From Ignavibacteriales bacterium (lineage in GTDB: Bacteria > Bacteroidota > Ignavibacteria > Ignavibacteriales > Melioribacteraceae), in assembly GCA_026390775.1 (NCBI GenBank), contig JAPLFF010000007.1, positions 930,001-994,000 on the forward strand: DNA of 64,000 nucleotides, given 5' to 3'. The translations under genes and the position numbers were made by a program. Under the pieces are notes generated by a model. That model was not told the DNA's origin, made no database searches, and saw only the letters and a list, made by a program, of their open reading frames with translations. Positions 1 to 8,359 of the stretch are shown piece after piece (the first letter of the stretch is position 1; every line of letters starts with the position of its first letter).

Positions 1-236
1 GCGGAATAAACATAAACAATTTAAAAAAGATGCTTCTTGCAATTTATGAACAGAATTTTACTGCTTATAAAATAAAACTGAATCACTCCGATTCAAAAAT
101 AATATCGAAGATTTATGAACTCGCTGAAGTTATCAACATAGATTATAATAACGAATATGTATCTCTTAATTATCGAACCAGTACAACGAATCATCATTTA
201 ATTAATAAACTGATATTAAAAAACCAGAGCAGGTAA
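1..236 (+). CDS. C-terminal end of an HflX-like GTPase (partial, cut by left edge)
   Basis: The reading frame is open from base 3 with no stop before 236, so this is the 3' end of a gene that begins outside the window. The first residues read GININNLKKMLLAIYEQNF, which fits the end of a GTPase G domain, where a Ser-Ala-x-x-Gly-x-x-Ile-x-x-Leu segment binds the guanine base. They are followed by about 50 residues resembling the small C-terminal domain of HflX (ribosome-associated GTPase). The P-loop and the other G motifs lie outside the window, so the family call is inference and another Era/Obg-type GTPase is possible. The stop codon sits inside a terminator hairpin. Confidence 0.5.
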   Translation, partial: GININNLKKMLLAIYEQNFTAYKIKLNHSDSKIISKIYELAEVINIDYNNEYVSLNYRTSTTNHHLINKLILKNQSR

Positions 237-252
237 TCTACTCTGGTTTTTT
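218..252 (+). terminator. Rho-independent terminator, possibly bidirectional
   Basis: A 12-bp perfect stem (218-229 with 241-252, arm AAAAAACCAGAG) closes an 11-base loop and runs into T residues. The upstream stop codon TAA (234-236) is in the loop. It lies between two convergent genes, and its A-tract/T-tract arms would let it work on both strands. Confidence 0.85.
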
Positions 253-273
253 AATGTGACCCTGTCTTGATTC

Positions 274-1935
274 TTATTTTGTCAAAGTCATCTTCTTCGA
301 GATGTTTACATTATTTCCGGTTAATCTATAAATATAAATTCCACTTGGAAGTTTTGACCCATCGAACTTCACTTCATACCTTCCCGCAGTTTTCTCTTCA
401 TTCATTAATTCGGCTGCTTCTCTTCCAAGTATATCAAATATTTTTAACGTCACTATTCCAGAAGTTGGTAGTTGATAACTGATGATAGTTTCCGGATTAA
501 ATGGATTAGGGTAATTCTGGTATAATTGAAATGATAATGGAATTTCATTTTCGTTTACATCGTCGGGGAGGACTGTTTTACAACTGATCGAATATGGATT
601 TTGCCAACTTGTTCCCGTGGCTGTCCCCTTAATTATAATATGATAAATCTTATCTTGAGCAGCATTGTTGACATCAAAGGTTTGGGTTCCGCTTTGAACA
701 GCTTTACTGCTAAGTATCGTTGTCCCATCATATACATAAAGCGAATCCGCTCCTGAGTTTGTATTTGTAAACGTGATTTCCAATTTGCCGGATTGTGAAG
801 CTTTATAAGAAAATGCATCAACATCGCGACTATTCCAATTCGTCCCGTGTGTAATGTATCCTTTTGTTAATTGGTTCTCCGGCAATTCATAAGCATAATT
901 TGGGTCGGAAGGTTCATCTATTCCGCGAATTATGGCATGAACATTATTAGGTTCTTCAATATGATTTATGTTCAATAAAAGTGTATCTGCAGATTGGGGT
1001 GTTATAGTTGTTCCTGAATAAAGCCATTGGCAGGAAAGGTCTACAAGACCATCTTCGTTCCTTCCTAAATAGTTTGATGTTATCCATGTGTACCAAATAT
1101 TTGATGGTAATGGTATTGCCGAATTAAAAGATGTTCCGCTATTTAAACCAGTAATTAAATCTACCGGTGAACCATTGCAGTTGACATCTTTGTTATATGG
1201 TTGAGGATTCCATGCATAAGCAGATTCATTTCCGCCGAAAAGATATGGTGCGGTTGGTGTTGTAGGTGTTGTAAATCTTAAATCTCTGCATGCTTCACTG
1301 CTCTCATCTATACCGCTTAGAATTAGAAAAAGAATACCTCCAGTATGGTTACTGCCTAGATGAGGTGTACCTAAAGTAACAACGCGTGCAACGGAATGTC
1401 CTGATGCTGATGATTGATCAACCCAGTTACTACCACGTCCATTTGTTGTTCCATCGTAACCTCTTTGCAAGTATTCCCTTATCTCAAGTCCTCCCATAGA
1501 ATGCCCAATAAGAATTACTTTAGATGCATTTTCAATTGTCAGTACTGCTCTAATCATTTCTTTAAGAGCTATTCCCTGTTTATAAATAGCAGATTGATTA
1601 CTTAATGTATGAGAGGAATGTCCCGTAACTTGGAATCTGGTGTTATCAAAATTCATCACGTACAAACGATTGGGAGAAGGAGTAGAATTTCCATCTCTCC
1701 AACCAATAATTGAAATATCATTTGTAAGAGATGCCGTCGCTCGGTTTCCGTCATGGTCTAGGCAGACATCAAAGACTTTTGCACTTCCGCCAAGCGCTGT
1801 AATTGCCTGAGTCCATGTATTGTCACTCGACACTAATCCATGAAGGAAAATAATAGGGTAGGGATACTTTGCTGTTTGGCTAAAAAGATTTACGGAAAAT
1901 ATTACTAAGATTAAAAAAAGTAATTTTTTTCTCAT
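274..1935 (-). CDS. Secreted lipase-like alpha/beta-hydrolase with T9SS sorting domain
   Basis: A signal peptide (MRKKLLFLILVIFSVNLFSQ) is followed by an alpha/beta-hydrolase domain. The oxyanion-region motif IIFLHGL and the nucleophile elbow GHSMGG (catalytic Ser in LIGHSMGGLEIREYL) resemble PGAP1-like and triacylglycerol lipases, so an extracellular ester hydrolase is likely. A PPC-like beta-sandwich precedes a roughly 85-residue type A T9SS C-terminal domain with YQNYPNPFNPETIISY and a closing GIYIYRL strand, which directs export across the outer membrane and cell-surface attachment. The start was set at the ATG at 1935 because CCTCC (1945-1949) gives GGAGG on the coding strand 9 bases upstream. 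An ATG at 1968 lies before this ribosome binding site, and the GTG at 1938 is an alternative. The substrate is unknown. Confidence 0.85.
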   Translation of the reverse strand: MRKKLLFLILVIFSVNLFSQTAKYPYPIIFLHGLVSSDNTWTQAITALGGSAKVFDVCLDHDGNRATASLTNDISIIGWRDGNSTPSPNRLYVMNFDNTRFQVTGHSSHTLSNQSAIYKQGIALKEMIRAVLTIENASKVILIGHSMGGLEIREYLQRGYDGTTNGRGSNWVDQSSASGHSVARVVTLGTPHLGSNHTGGILFLILSGIDESSEACRDLRFTTPTTPTAPYLFGGNESAYAWNPQPYNKDVNCNGSPVDLITGLNSGTSFNSAIPLPSNIWYTWITSNYLGRNEDGLVDLSCQWLYSGTTITPQSADTLLLNINHIEEPNNVHAIIRGIDEPSDPNYAYELPENQLTKGYITHGTNWNSRDVDAFSYKASQSGKLEITFTNTNSGADSLYVYDGTTILSSKAVQSGTQTFDVNNAAQDKIYHIIIKGTATGTSWQNPYSISCKTVLPDDVNENEIPLSFQLYQNYPNPFNPETIISYQLPTSGIVTLKIFDILGREAAELMNEEKTAGRYEVKFDGSKLPSGIYIYRLTGNNVNISKKMTLTK

Positions 1936-2053
1936 CACGGTATTCCTCCAATGCGATTTATACTTCATCTAAAACTAAGATTCATTTTATCTTTTGGAGA
2001 AAATTTCAAGTATCGCTTTGTTAATCTAATGACTATCTCAAAAATTTGAGTAA

Positions 2054-3757
2054 TTAGTCACTGATTATAATTTCGATCCTATTATTCTTTTTTCTTCCTT
2101 CGAAATTGGAATTTGAAGAAATCGGATTGTCTTCGCCGTATCCGATTGCAGAGATTTTGCCGGAAAGCTGCAGAGAGTTATTACTTAAATAGTCTGCTAT
2201 ATTTTTTGCTCTTTTCTTAGAGATTTCAATATTAGTCCTTTGCGCACCCACGTTATCAGTATAAGAACAAATTTGATGTTTCGAATTATCGAATTTTTCT
2301 AAAATGGGTATTAAGCCATTAAGAACCGCAGTTGCTTCATCATTCAAGCGATAGCCGACCGGTTTAAAATCTATATTATAAATTCTCATCAGTATATTAT
2401 CGCCATCTTCAAGTATTTCAATGTCTACTTCAGAGATTTTATTGAATATAGATTGGTTCGCTCTATATTTTGAAAGAGTTTGTGAGCTTGTTTTATCGTA
2501 TTGATTTATCTGTTGCGGTTTTTTCCCGTAGTCGGGTTTTTTATCAAACATAACAACAGGCTGATTCAGATTATCCCATATATTCCAGCTCATTATAACA
2601 TTTTCCCATGTCGTTTCTTTTTTCTTTATTGATTTTATTATGCGTGCAATCCAATTTGCTTTATCTAATTCTTGTTCGCATTCTTTCGCAATTGATTCAA
2701 CTTCTGCTTCAGTATATTTATCAGATTCGACAAGACTTTCGGCGTGGAAAAATAATTTCTTAGCATCGTCAAATGTCTTGGGCGCATAATCATCTAAATC
2801 CATATCACGAGCTAGCTCAAGTCTTTGTCTTGAAACAGATAAATACTTTTCCTTAACAGCAACCTTTTTGCTGATTATATATTTTTTATCCGCTTTATCA
2901 GCATAATCCTTTGCAGAATCATAATCTTTATCTTCAAGCTCCCTTCCGGCTTTTGTAAGAAGTTCTTCCGCACCAGCCCAATTTTCCGATGCATATATTT
3001 CAGCGCCGGCGCTTTGCGCTTGTTTTCTTGCATCAATACAATTGAAATATTTTCGGGAAAAATCATTAGCGGTTGTTGCAGATGATGTAAAATATTTCGC
3101 TGCTTCTGAAATATTTTTATTGATCTCTATTATTTCCTTTCCGTCTGCTAATCCATTTATTGCCGTAAAATAATATTTCAATCCTTTTTCATAAGCCGCG
3201 GGAGAGATAAGAGATGCTAATGAATTGTCGGCTTTTTTTATTGGATCCCAATTAAAAAGCAGATCAAGTGTTTTTTCTGTATATAAGTTTGCACGCGAAT
3301 AATAATTTATTATCGTATTAACCATGGAAGAAGCTTCTTCGTAATGGTGATCATTATATTTTTCAATGGCTTCAGAAAAAAGTCCGTCCGCTTTTTCCCA
3401 ATAGAAAAGAGAATATTTATCAGAATTAATTTTTAATGCATTCTGCCTTGTAGTCAGTACTTCCTTAAAGAACTCATTACTCTTTTCGATATCCTCATTT
3501 AATATCGTAAGAAGCGCAATAGATTTCTCTAATTCATCTTTTGTAGAACTCGTACTTCCTCTTCGTTTTAGAATATCTATTGCCTTGTTATAATGTTCGG
3601 TTGATTTTTTAAAATCTGATAAACTTAACATTTGTGCATTTCTGTCTAGTGCATCATTAAGGGTAATACGTGTTTCTTCGAACAGTTGTTCGTTTTGTGC
3701 ATTAACAAAAACAGAAATAGAAATAAATACAATTATCAGGATAGTTTTGAATCTCAT
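2054..3757 (-). CDS. OmpA-family protein with helical repeat region
   Basis: 567 residues with a signal peptide (cleavage near VFVNAQ). A long charged helical region (about residues 25-370, TPR/coiled-coil-like, rich in Ala, Lys and Glu) precedes an OmpA-type peptidoglycan-binding domain in the last 110 residues. There the segment ICSYTDNVGAQRTNIEISKKRA, followed by IGYGEDNP and GRKKNNRIEI, matches the OmpA/MotB peptidoglycan-binding signature. The protein should anchor an outer-membrane or periplasmic assembly to the cell wall. Its ATG directly abuts the TAA of the upstream lipoprotein gene (TAAATG), indicating translational coupling. It is the last gene of a four-gene envelope cluster. The partner is unknown. 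Confidence 0.8.
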   Translation of the reverse strand: MRFKTILIIVFISISVFVNAQNEQLFEETRITLNDALDRNAQMLSLSDFKKSTEHYNKAIDILKRRGSTSSTKDELEKSIALLTILNEDIEKSNEFFKEVLTTRQNALKINSDKYSLFYWEKADGLFSEAIEKYNDHHYEEASSMVNTIINYYSRANLYTEKTLDLLFNWDPIKKADNSLASLISPAAYEKGLKYYFTAINGLADGKEIIEINKNISEAAKYFTSSATTANDFSRKYFNCIDARKQAQSAGAEIYASENWAGAEELLTKAGRELEDKDYDSAKDYADKADKKYIISKKVAVKEKYLSVSRQRLELARDMDLDDYAPKTFDDAKKLFFHAESLVESDKYTEAEVESIAKECEQELDKANWIARIIKSIKKKETTWENVIMSWNIWDNLNQPVVMFDKKPDYGKKPQQINQYDKTSSQTLSKYRANQSIFNKISEVDIEILEDGDNILMRIYNIDFKPVGYRLNDEATAVLNGLIPILEKFDNSKHQICSYTDNVGAQRTNIEISKKRAKNIADYLSNNSLQLSGKISAIGYGEDNPISSNSNFEGRKKNNRIEIIISD

Positions 3758-5002
3758 TTATCTATGTCTCGTAGTATCTTGTTTAACTGATTCAAATTTT
3801 TGCTTGTAAAGAGTAGTATCGGAAGAACCGCTTGTTGTTATTTCAACTTTTTGTTTGGAAGCGAGTGCATCATATATAGAGATTAGAATATCATATCTAT
3901 TGCTGTCTAATTCGGTTTTTGATGATCCGATTCCCACAGAATATTTATCTAATGCGGTTGTTCCCTTGATAATAAAATTGGCCGTTGAATCATAAAGGGC
4001 ATAATCTGTTGAATCAGGATGAAGCACATAAATTTTAGCGAATAAAGTCCGGTTCTCATCTTTATCAACATCAACATCAAAATTCAGCATTCGATTTTGG
4101 GTAAACCCGTCAGCATCCAAATCAACCGGGTATGTCCACCATACTCTTTGAATTGAATAATAATAACTGTCATCATCTACCGATTCGAATTTTATATTAT
4201 TCAACAGAGGATCATCTTGATCCTTTAGAGCAACTAACGTGTTAATATCTGACCTCAATACTTCGATGCGGAAATCATACTCTCCTTTAGTTAGCTTAAG
4301 TTCCGGCTGGCCGAATACATATTTTATTGTATCGGCAGTTTGACCTATTACTTTGTAGTTATCAATTGACTTAAGAAGTGTGAATGTAGTTGATTCTGCT
4401 TTTTTGTAATAAATATTTACATCAACCGTCTTTGTTAAATTTTTATCGTTGTTTATATTTATGTTCATAGTAGCATATCGCCAGTAATTATTATTATTCC
4501 TGTCATAAATATCCGACCAACTATATTTGATAGTAAAAGAATTATCATTGTTTGATTCTTCAAAAGCGTTATTTAATAAAGCTGTTTTCGAACTGTCGGT
4601 TTTTACTGCTAGTTTGCTGCTGTTGGCTTCGAAAATTTCAACCGAGAAATCGTAGTATCCTCTGTTTAACTCTTTATTGGGCAAGCCGATGGAATAAAAC
4701 AAATTATTGTCGGTATTATTTCCGATTACTTCCGTTTCCTGAGTTACTCCGTAAAAAGTGAAGCTTGAGGAGCTTTTCAGTTTGTAATAGACGCGCGCTT
4801 GAATCTTCCTAGTAACTTGTTCGGCTATATTAATGTTGAAGTTCAATCTTTTAAACTGAGCATAGCCGTCTTGATTGCCGTCAATAACATCTGACCACCA
4901 TACTTTTTTAAATGAATAATTGTAATTCTCTTCAATCACAGTTGGATTGCATGAAACTGCAATAATGTAAAGCAGAATTAAAATTAATATTCTTTTAAGC
5001 AA
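3758..5002 (-). CDS. Lipoprotein made of three internal repeats
   Basis: A lipoprotein signal peptide with lipobox IAVSC (Cys18) is followed by three diverged repeats of about 120 residues (near residues 29-150, 157-275 and 281-405). Each opens with an aromatic W-S/T block, then an acidic D/N-rich loop (DGNQDGY, DRNNNNY, DLDADGF) leading into a strand (LNFNINI, MNININ, LNFDVDV). Each closes with a YDF/YDI strand and a final block such as LLNNAFEES or LLNNIKFES. Predicted beta-sandwich modules with possible Ca2+-binding Asp loops are inference. No named family was recognised. It lies between a second lipoprotein gene (23-base gap) and the OmpA gene (no gap), so the three are probably co-expressed and act together in the envelope. 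Confidence 0.75.
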   Translation of the reverse strand: MLKRILILILLYIIAVSCNPTVIEENYNYSFKKVWWSDVIDGNQDGYAQFKRLNFNINIAEQVTRKIQARVYYKLKSSSSFTFYGVTQETEVIGNNTDNNLFYSIGLPNKELNRGYYDFSVEIFEANSSKLAVKTDSSKTALLNNAFEESNNDNSFTIKYSWSDIYDRNNNNYWRYATMNININNDKNLTKTVDVNIYYKKAESTTFTLLKSIDNYKVIGQTADTIKYVFGQPELKLTKGEYDFRIEVLRSDINTLVALKDQDDPLLNNIKFESVDDDSYYYSIQRVWWTYPVDLDADGFTQNRMLNFDVDVDKDENRTLFAKIYVLHPDSTDYALYDSTANFIIKGTTALDKYSVGIGSSKTELDSNRYDILISIYDALASKQKVEITTSGSSDTTLYKQKFESVKQDTTRHR

Positions 5003-5025
5003 TGCAACCTCAAGAAATTATTTAA

Positions 5026-6717
5026 TCATTTTATAGAAACAGAATTAGAATCTTTTGGTTCAAATCTATTTTCCTTAGGTACTAGTTCCAACGGTATTTC
5101 TTTATACGTCATTGTCTGGGTAAATTTTTCATTCACAGAAGATGAACTTTCATAGTTGATACATACATCAAAACCTAATTTCCCGATTCCAATGGAGAAG
5201 CAGACTTCAAAATTTCCGTTTGATGATATTGTAACAGTTGCTCTAATAGTAAAATCTACGCATATATCTATTTTCCCTATAGAGAGACAAGCTTCACCAT
5301 GAAGTTTTACTCTTCCTCTAAATGTGAATGTACCGCTCTCATGTTTTAGAGTTACATCCGCGGATAATTCATAACCAAAATGCAACTTGCCTTTACTTAC
5401 ACTCAAACCATTACTCATATAACCGGTAAGCTCAAAGTTGCCGTTTCTTTCTGCATATCCTGTAACGCCTATACGGTTGAGACCTGCAACTACAACTTCA
5501 CCGGAAAAGTGCATTGAACTAGAATTTATTTCAAGAAAAGTATGACCCATATCTATTTTGTTGCCCAATATGTTGAGCGACGATTCGGATTTAAATCCTA
5601 ATTCCCACTCGGAGAATTCTGTTCCTATCGTTCCGTAAAATATTTCCTTTTGTTCGATCGGAACTAGGTAATCTAAAAAATTCCAATCCTGACCAATGAC
5701 TTGATAAAGAAAATCGCTGGGTGTAGAGGGCGGCATTTCGCGTTCGCCGACAAATTTTATTTGTGTCTTACCTGAATTTTCAACACCGAGATATAAACTT
5801 GCCTTTCCAAGAACGACTTCAACATTTAACCAATCCAAAACTTGATTATCAAGTGTTGCTTTTCCGTTGAGACCCATTTTAAACGTTGAATTTTTATTCG
5901 CGAAGAAGTCATCCGAATTTGAACCGGAAGAACCAATAGATAAAACTGCCTCACCGCTGAAAGCTATCGGGTATTTGTTCAGAGGTATTGTACCCGAGAG
6001 ATAAAAATTCCCTTTGAACGAGGGTATGTTATAACTTGTTACTAACGGTGTATACGGAATTAATCCTTGAACAGAAACTGCAATTCCTACATCTGATAGA
6101 TCGCCTAATTTTGATCCGTTAAAGTCGCATGATGTAAAGTAATAAGGATCGAGTGGATCTATTGCAACTTTACGGATATTCTGAAACTTAGATTTTGTTA
6201 TTAGTGCAGAATAAGGATTATCATTTTCGTAATAAAAATAATATCTATCCGGATCTACAGGCCATGCAAAAGGTCCGCTTTCAAATTCACTTCCCTTTTT
6301 AAAAACAAGCTTTGAAACCGGCATTCCCTCTAAAGCTAAATTGTTTAGTAATCCTTCATGCGGCAGTTCGGCTATTCCAAGTCCAGATATTTTTGAAAAG
6401 AAATTTCCGGTTGCATCTTTAACTAATTCAAAATCGCCATTGGATAATCTTATATCTCCATACTTAGAGTTTTCAATGTATACACTTCCCTTAATCCTGT
6501 AACCGTAATCGGTTTGAATAACACTTGCTTTGTTGGCTTTAAGTAGAAGCGCATTATTGCCGGAACCTAATTTAAAAGTTTGCGGATTTGGTTCCAAGCG
6601 TTGAGTTTCAAACGGATCAATCGGTTCTACAAAATTTTCTTTTGTGCATTGCATTAAAAAAAGAATGGAAATTGCAATGATAATAACCGGTAAATATTGT
6701 TTAATCTTTGTTTTCAT
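5026..6717 (-). CDS. Large beta-rich lipoprotein of unknown function
   Basis: From the chosen ATG at 6717 the product begins MKTKIKQYLPVIIIAISILFLMQC, a lipoprotein signal peptide. The longer reading from 6765 would place 16 polar residues before it and would overlap the upstream gene. The mature part (about 540 residues) is made of short alternating strands with repeated Gly-rich turns (for example GNFELTGYM, GNFEVCFSIGIG) and unusual paired cysteines near the C-terminus (GEACLSIGKIDICVDF, LGFDVCINYE). No family was recognised. A repetitive beta-solenoid or surface structure is a plausible inference. It is the second gene of the minus-strand envelope cluster. Confidence 0.7.
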   Translation of the reverse strand: MKTKIKQYLPVIIIAISILFLMQCTKENFVEPIDPFETQRLEPNPQTFKLGSGNNALLLKANKASVIQTDYGYRIKGSVYIENSKYGDIRLSNGDFELVKDATGNFFSKISGLGIAELPHEGLLNNLALEGMPVSKLVFKKGSEFESGPFAWPVDPDRYYFYYENDNPYSALITKSKFQNIRKVAIDPLDPYYFTSCDFNGSKLGDLSDVGIAVSVQGLIPYTPLVTSYNIPSFKGNFYLSGTIPLNKYPIAFSGEAVLSIGSSGSNSDDFFANKNSTFKMGLNGKATLDNQVLDWLNVEVVLGKASLYLGVENSGKTQIKFVGEREMPPSTPSDFLYQVIGQDWNFLDYLVPIEQKEIFYGTIGTEFSEWELGFKSESSLNILGNKIDMGHTFLEINSSSMHFSGEVVVAGLNRIGVTGYAERNGNFELTGYMSNGLSVSKGKLHFGYELSADVTLKHESGTFTFRGRVKLHGEACLSIGKIDICVDFTIRATVTISSNGNFEVCFSIGIGKLGFDVCINYESSSSVNEKFTQTMTYKEIPLELVPKENRFEPKDSNSVSIK

Positions 6718-6742
6718 AATCTCTATAACACAATTATTTTTT

Positions 6743-7861
6743 TCACAAAATAAATTTGTACCCAAAAATAACTTCTAAGTGATTCGAGCCGGGATACAAA
6801 GTATTATAATTACCAAATTCACCTGGTGCTGGTTCTTTGCCGAATTTCGCCTGTCTCGACATAAATAAAATGTATTGAACTTCTAAATAGAAACTGCTCA
6901 TGTTATAGATTAATCCTCCGCCGGTAATTAATCCGGGACCGGAATCCTTTTCTATATTATAATATCCTCCGACAGATCCATATTTAGTATTCTGAAAACT
7001 TGAGAACCAATAGTTACCGCCGATTAATGCATATGCTTCTAACTTACCATTGAACAGATTCAAGAATCTATAAAGTATATGAAAGTACGCTTGATGTGTT
7101 TTATTATAAAATGTAGTTAAGCGCGATTCGGTGTAATTATAACCTAATCTAAAACCAAAATTCCAATTTGCCCTGCTGTATTCTAAATATCCTCCAAGCG
7201 GATTGAAATAATTTTTCAAGTTTTTTTCATAAGGCATATGTAAAGCGCCATAAGATACACCAACGGCAAAGTATGGATAATTCTGGCCGGCAAGCATTTC
7301 AGAAAACTTTACATATCCCTTATCGGGATAAACTGTTTTGGACCAAACACCTTGAAAGTTTAATTGATCTTTTATGATCAACACCTTATCATTTTTTCTT
7401 AATAACCCGATTGTTGCAGAAGCATTCTCCATCTTTTCTTTAACAAAAACATATTCGTTCTTACAATAAATTATCTCCCATTCCCATTTCGAATATTCGT
7501 TTTCTTCAACGGGGTTATTGAATCTTTTATCAATATCTTTTTTCTCCGTGTAAGTCATGAGTGATTTTTCATGTATAAAACCATTTATGGGATAAACGAT
7601 TTTTTTCCAGCCGAATTTTTGCCACTCTTCTTCAACGATTAAAACTTTATCGCGGTAATAAACAAAGTTAATTGTATCGGCTTCATCAGACGGACTTTTT
7701 AGAACTGGAGCTTTTCCATCTTTAACATATAACACGTATGCAGTCCAGTTCTCGGGTGGTGATGTAAAAAAATTAAGTGGGTGAATTTCTATTATTAATA
7801 GAAAGAATAAAAAGAAGGTTAGGTTAACTTTAGATTTATATTTGTGTTCCCTCATCATCAC
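6743..7861 (-). CDS. Outer-membrane barrel protein with N-terminal SH3-like repeats
   Basis: An N-terminal hydrophobic signal (LTFFLFFLLIIEIHPL) is followed by two SH3b-like repeats (about residues 40-100 and 130-190). Each has a strand-Lys-Asp-Lys-Val-Leu-Ile pattern (RDKVLIVEEEWQKFGWKKIVYP and NDKVLIIKDQ with WSKTVYP) and ends with a GF/GYV segment. The last 180 residues are aromatic-rich alternating strands ending in GYKFIL, with a terminal hydrophobic residue typical of outer-membrane beta-barrels. SH3b modules often bind peptidoglycan, which would suit the OmpA partner downstream. It is the first gene of the four-gene cluster. The start site is uncertain because no clear ribosome binding site precedes the ATG-ATG-ATG run. 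Confidence 0.65.
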   Translation of the reverse strand: MMMREHKYKSKVNLTFFLFFLLIIEIHPLNFFTSPPENWTAYVLYVKDGKAPVLKSPSDEADTINFVYYRDKVLIVEEEWQKFGWKKIVYPINGFIHEKSLMTYTEKKDIDKRFNNPVEENEYSKWEWEIIYCKNEYVFVKEKMENASATIGLLRKNDKVLIIKDQLNFQGVWSKTVYPDKGYVKFSEMLAGQNYPYFAVGVSYGALHMPYEKNLKNYFNPLGGYLEYSRANWNFGFRLGYNYTESRLTTFYNKTHQAYFHILYRFLNLFNGKLEAYALIGGNYWFSSFQNTKYGSVGGYYNIEKDSGPGLITGGGLIYNMSSFYLEVQYILFMSRQAKFGKEPAPGEFGNYNTLYPGSNHLEVIFGYKFIL

Positions 7862-8016
7862 AGTGGATGAGAATGGAGCGAAATTGAAAGATACTCAATG
7901 AAAAATTAGCAATTTAATGTTAGAATGAAAAGCAATATTAATAAGAATGACGTGGTTATTTTCAATAAAATGCGTCCTAATGTCTTTGTAAAAGAAGACG
8001 AAGAATTGAATTCAGA

Positions 8017-8223
8017 TTATAGTAGATTATTCGTGGATTTCGGATTTTGAATTTTGTCTGTTGGCGGGCATGAATCGGATTTCTCTTTATAAATGCTTTC
8101 CTTACCCACTCTCTCTTTCTTATCAATCCAGCTGTCAATTTTTGCAATCAACAATCCGAATAAAGCTAACCCGATAACTATAAGCAGTGTTACAAAAATG
8201 AATACTATAGTATATAAACTCAT
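8017..8223 (-). CDS. Small single-pass membrane protein
   Basis: 68 residues with one strongly hydrophobic N-terminal helix (about residues 4-27, IVFIFVTLLIVIGLALFGLLIA), then a charged cytoplasmic-type tail rich in Lys, Glu and Ser. The coding strand has AAAAAGG about 7 bases before the ATG, supporting translation. The family is unknown. It stands alone between the envelope cluster and the divergently transcribed ammonia-lyase gene. Confidence 0.6.
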   Translation of the reverse strand: MSLYTIVFIFVTLLIVIGLALFGLLIAKIDSWIDKKERVGKESIYKEKSDSCPPTDKIQNPKSTNNLL

Positions 8224-8359
8224 CTTCGGCCTTTTTATTATCTAATTAGACGCACTAAAATCTAAATCTTTCTAAATTAACAATAATTTTCTTCCTCACT
8301 TTTTGGCAAACTCTTCTTAAGTTTGATTAGTCAATTTTCTATTTCACGGAGGAAATAAT

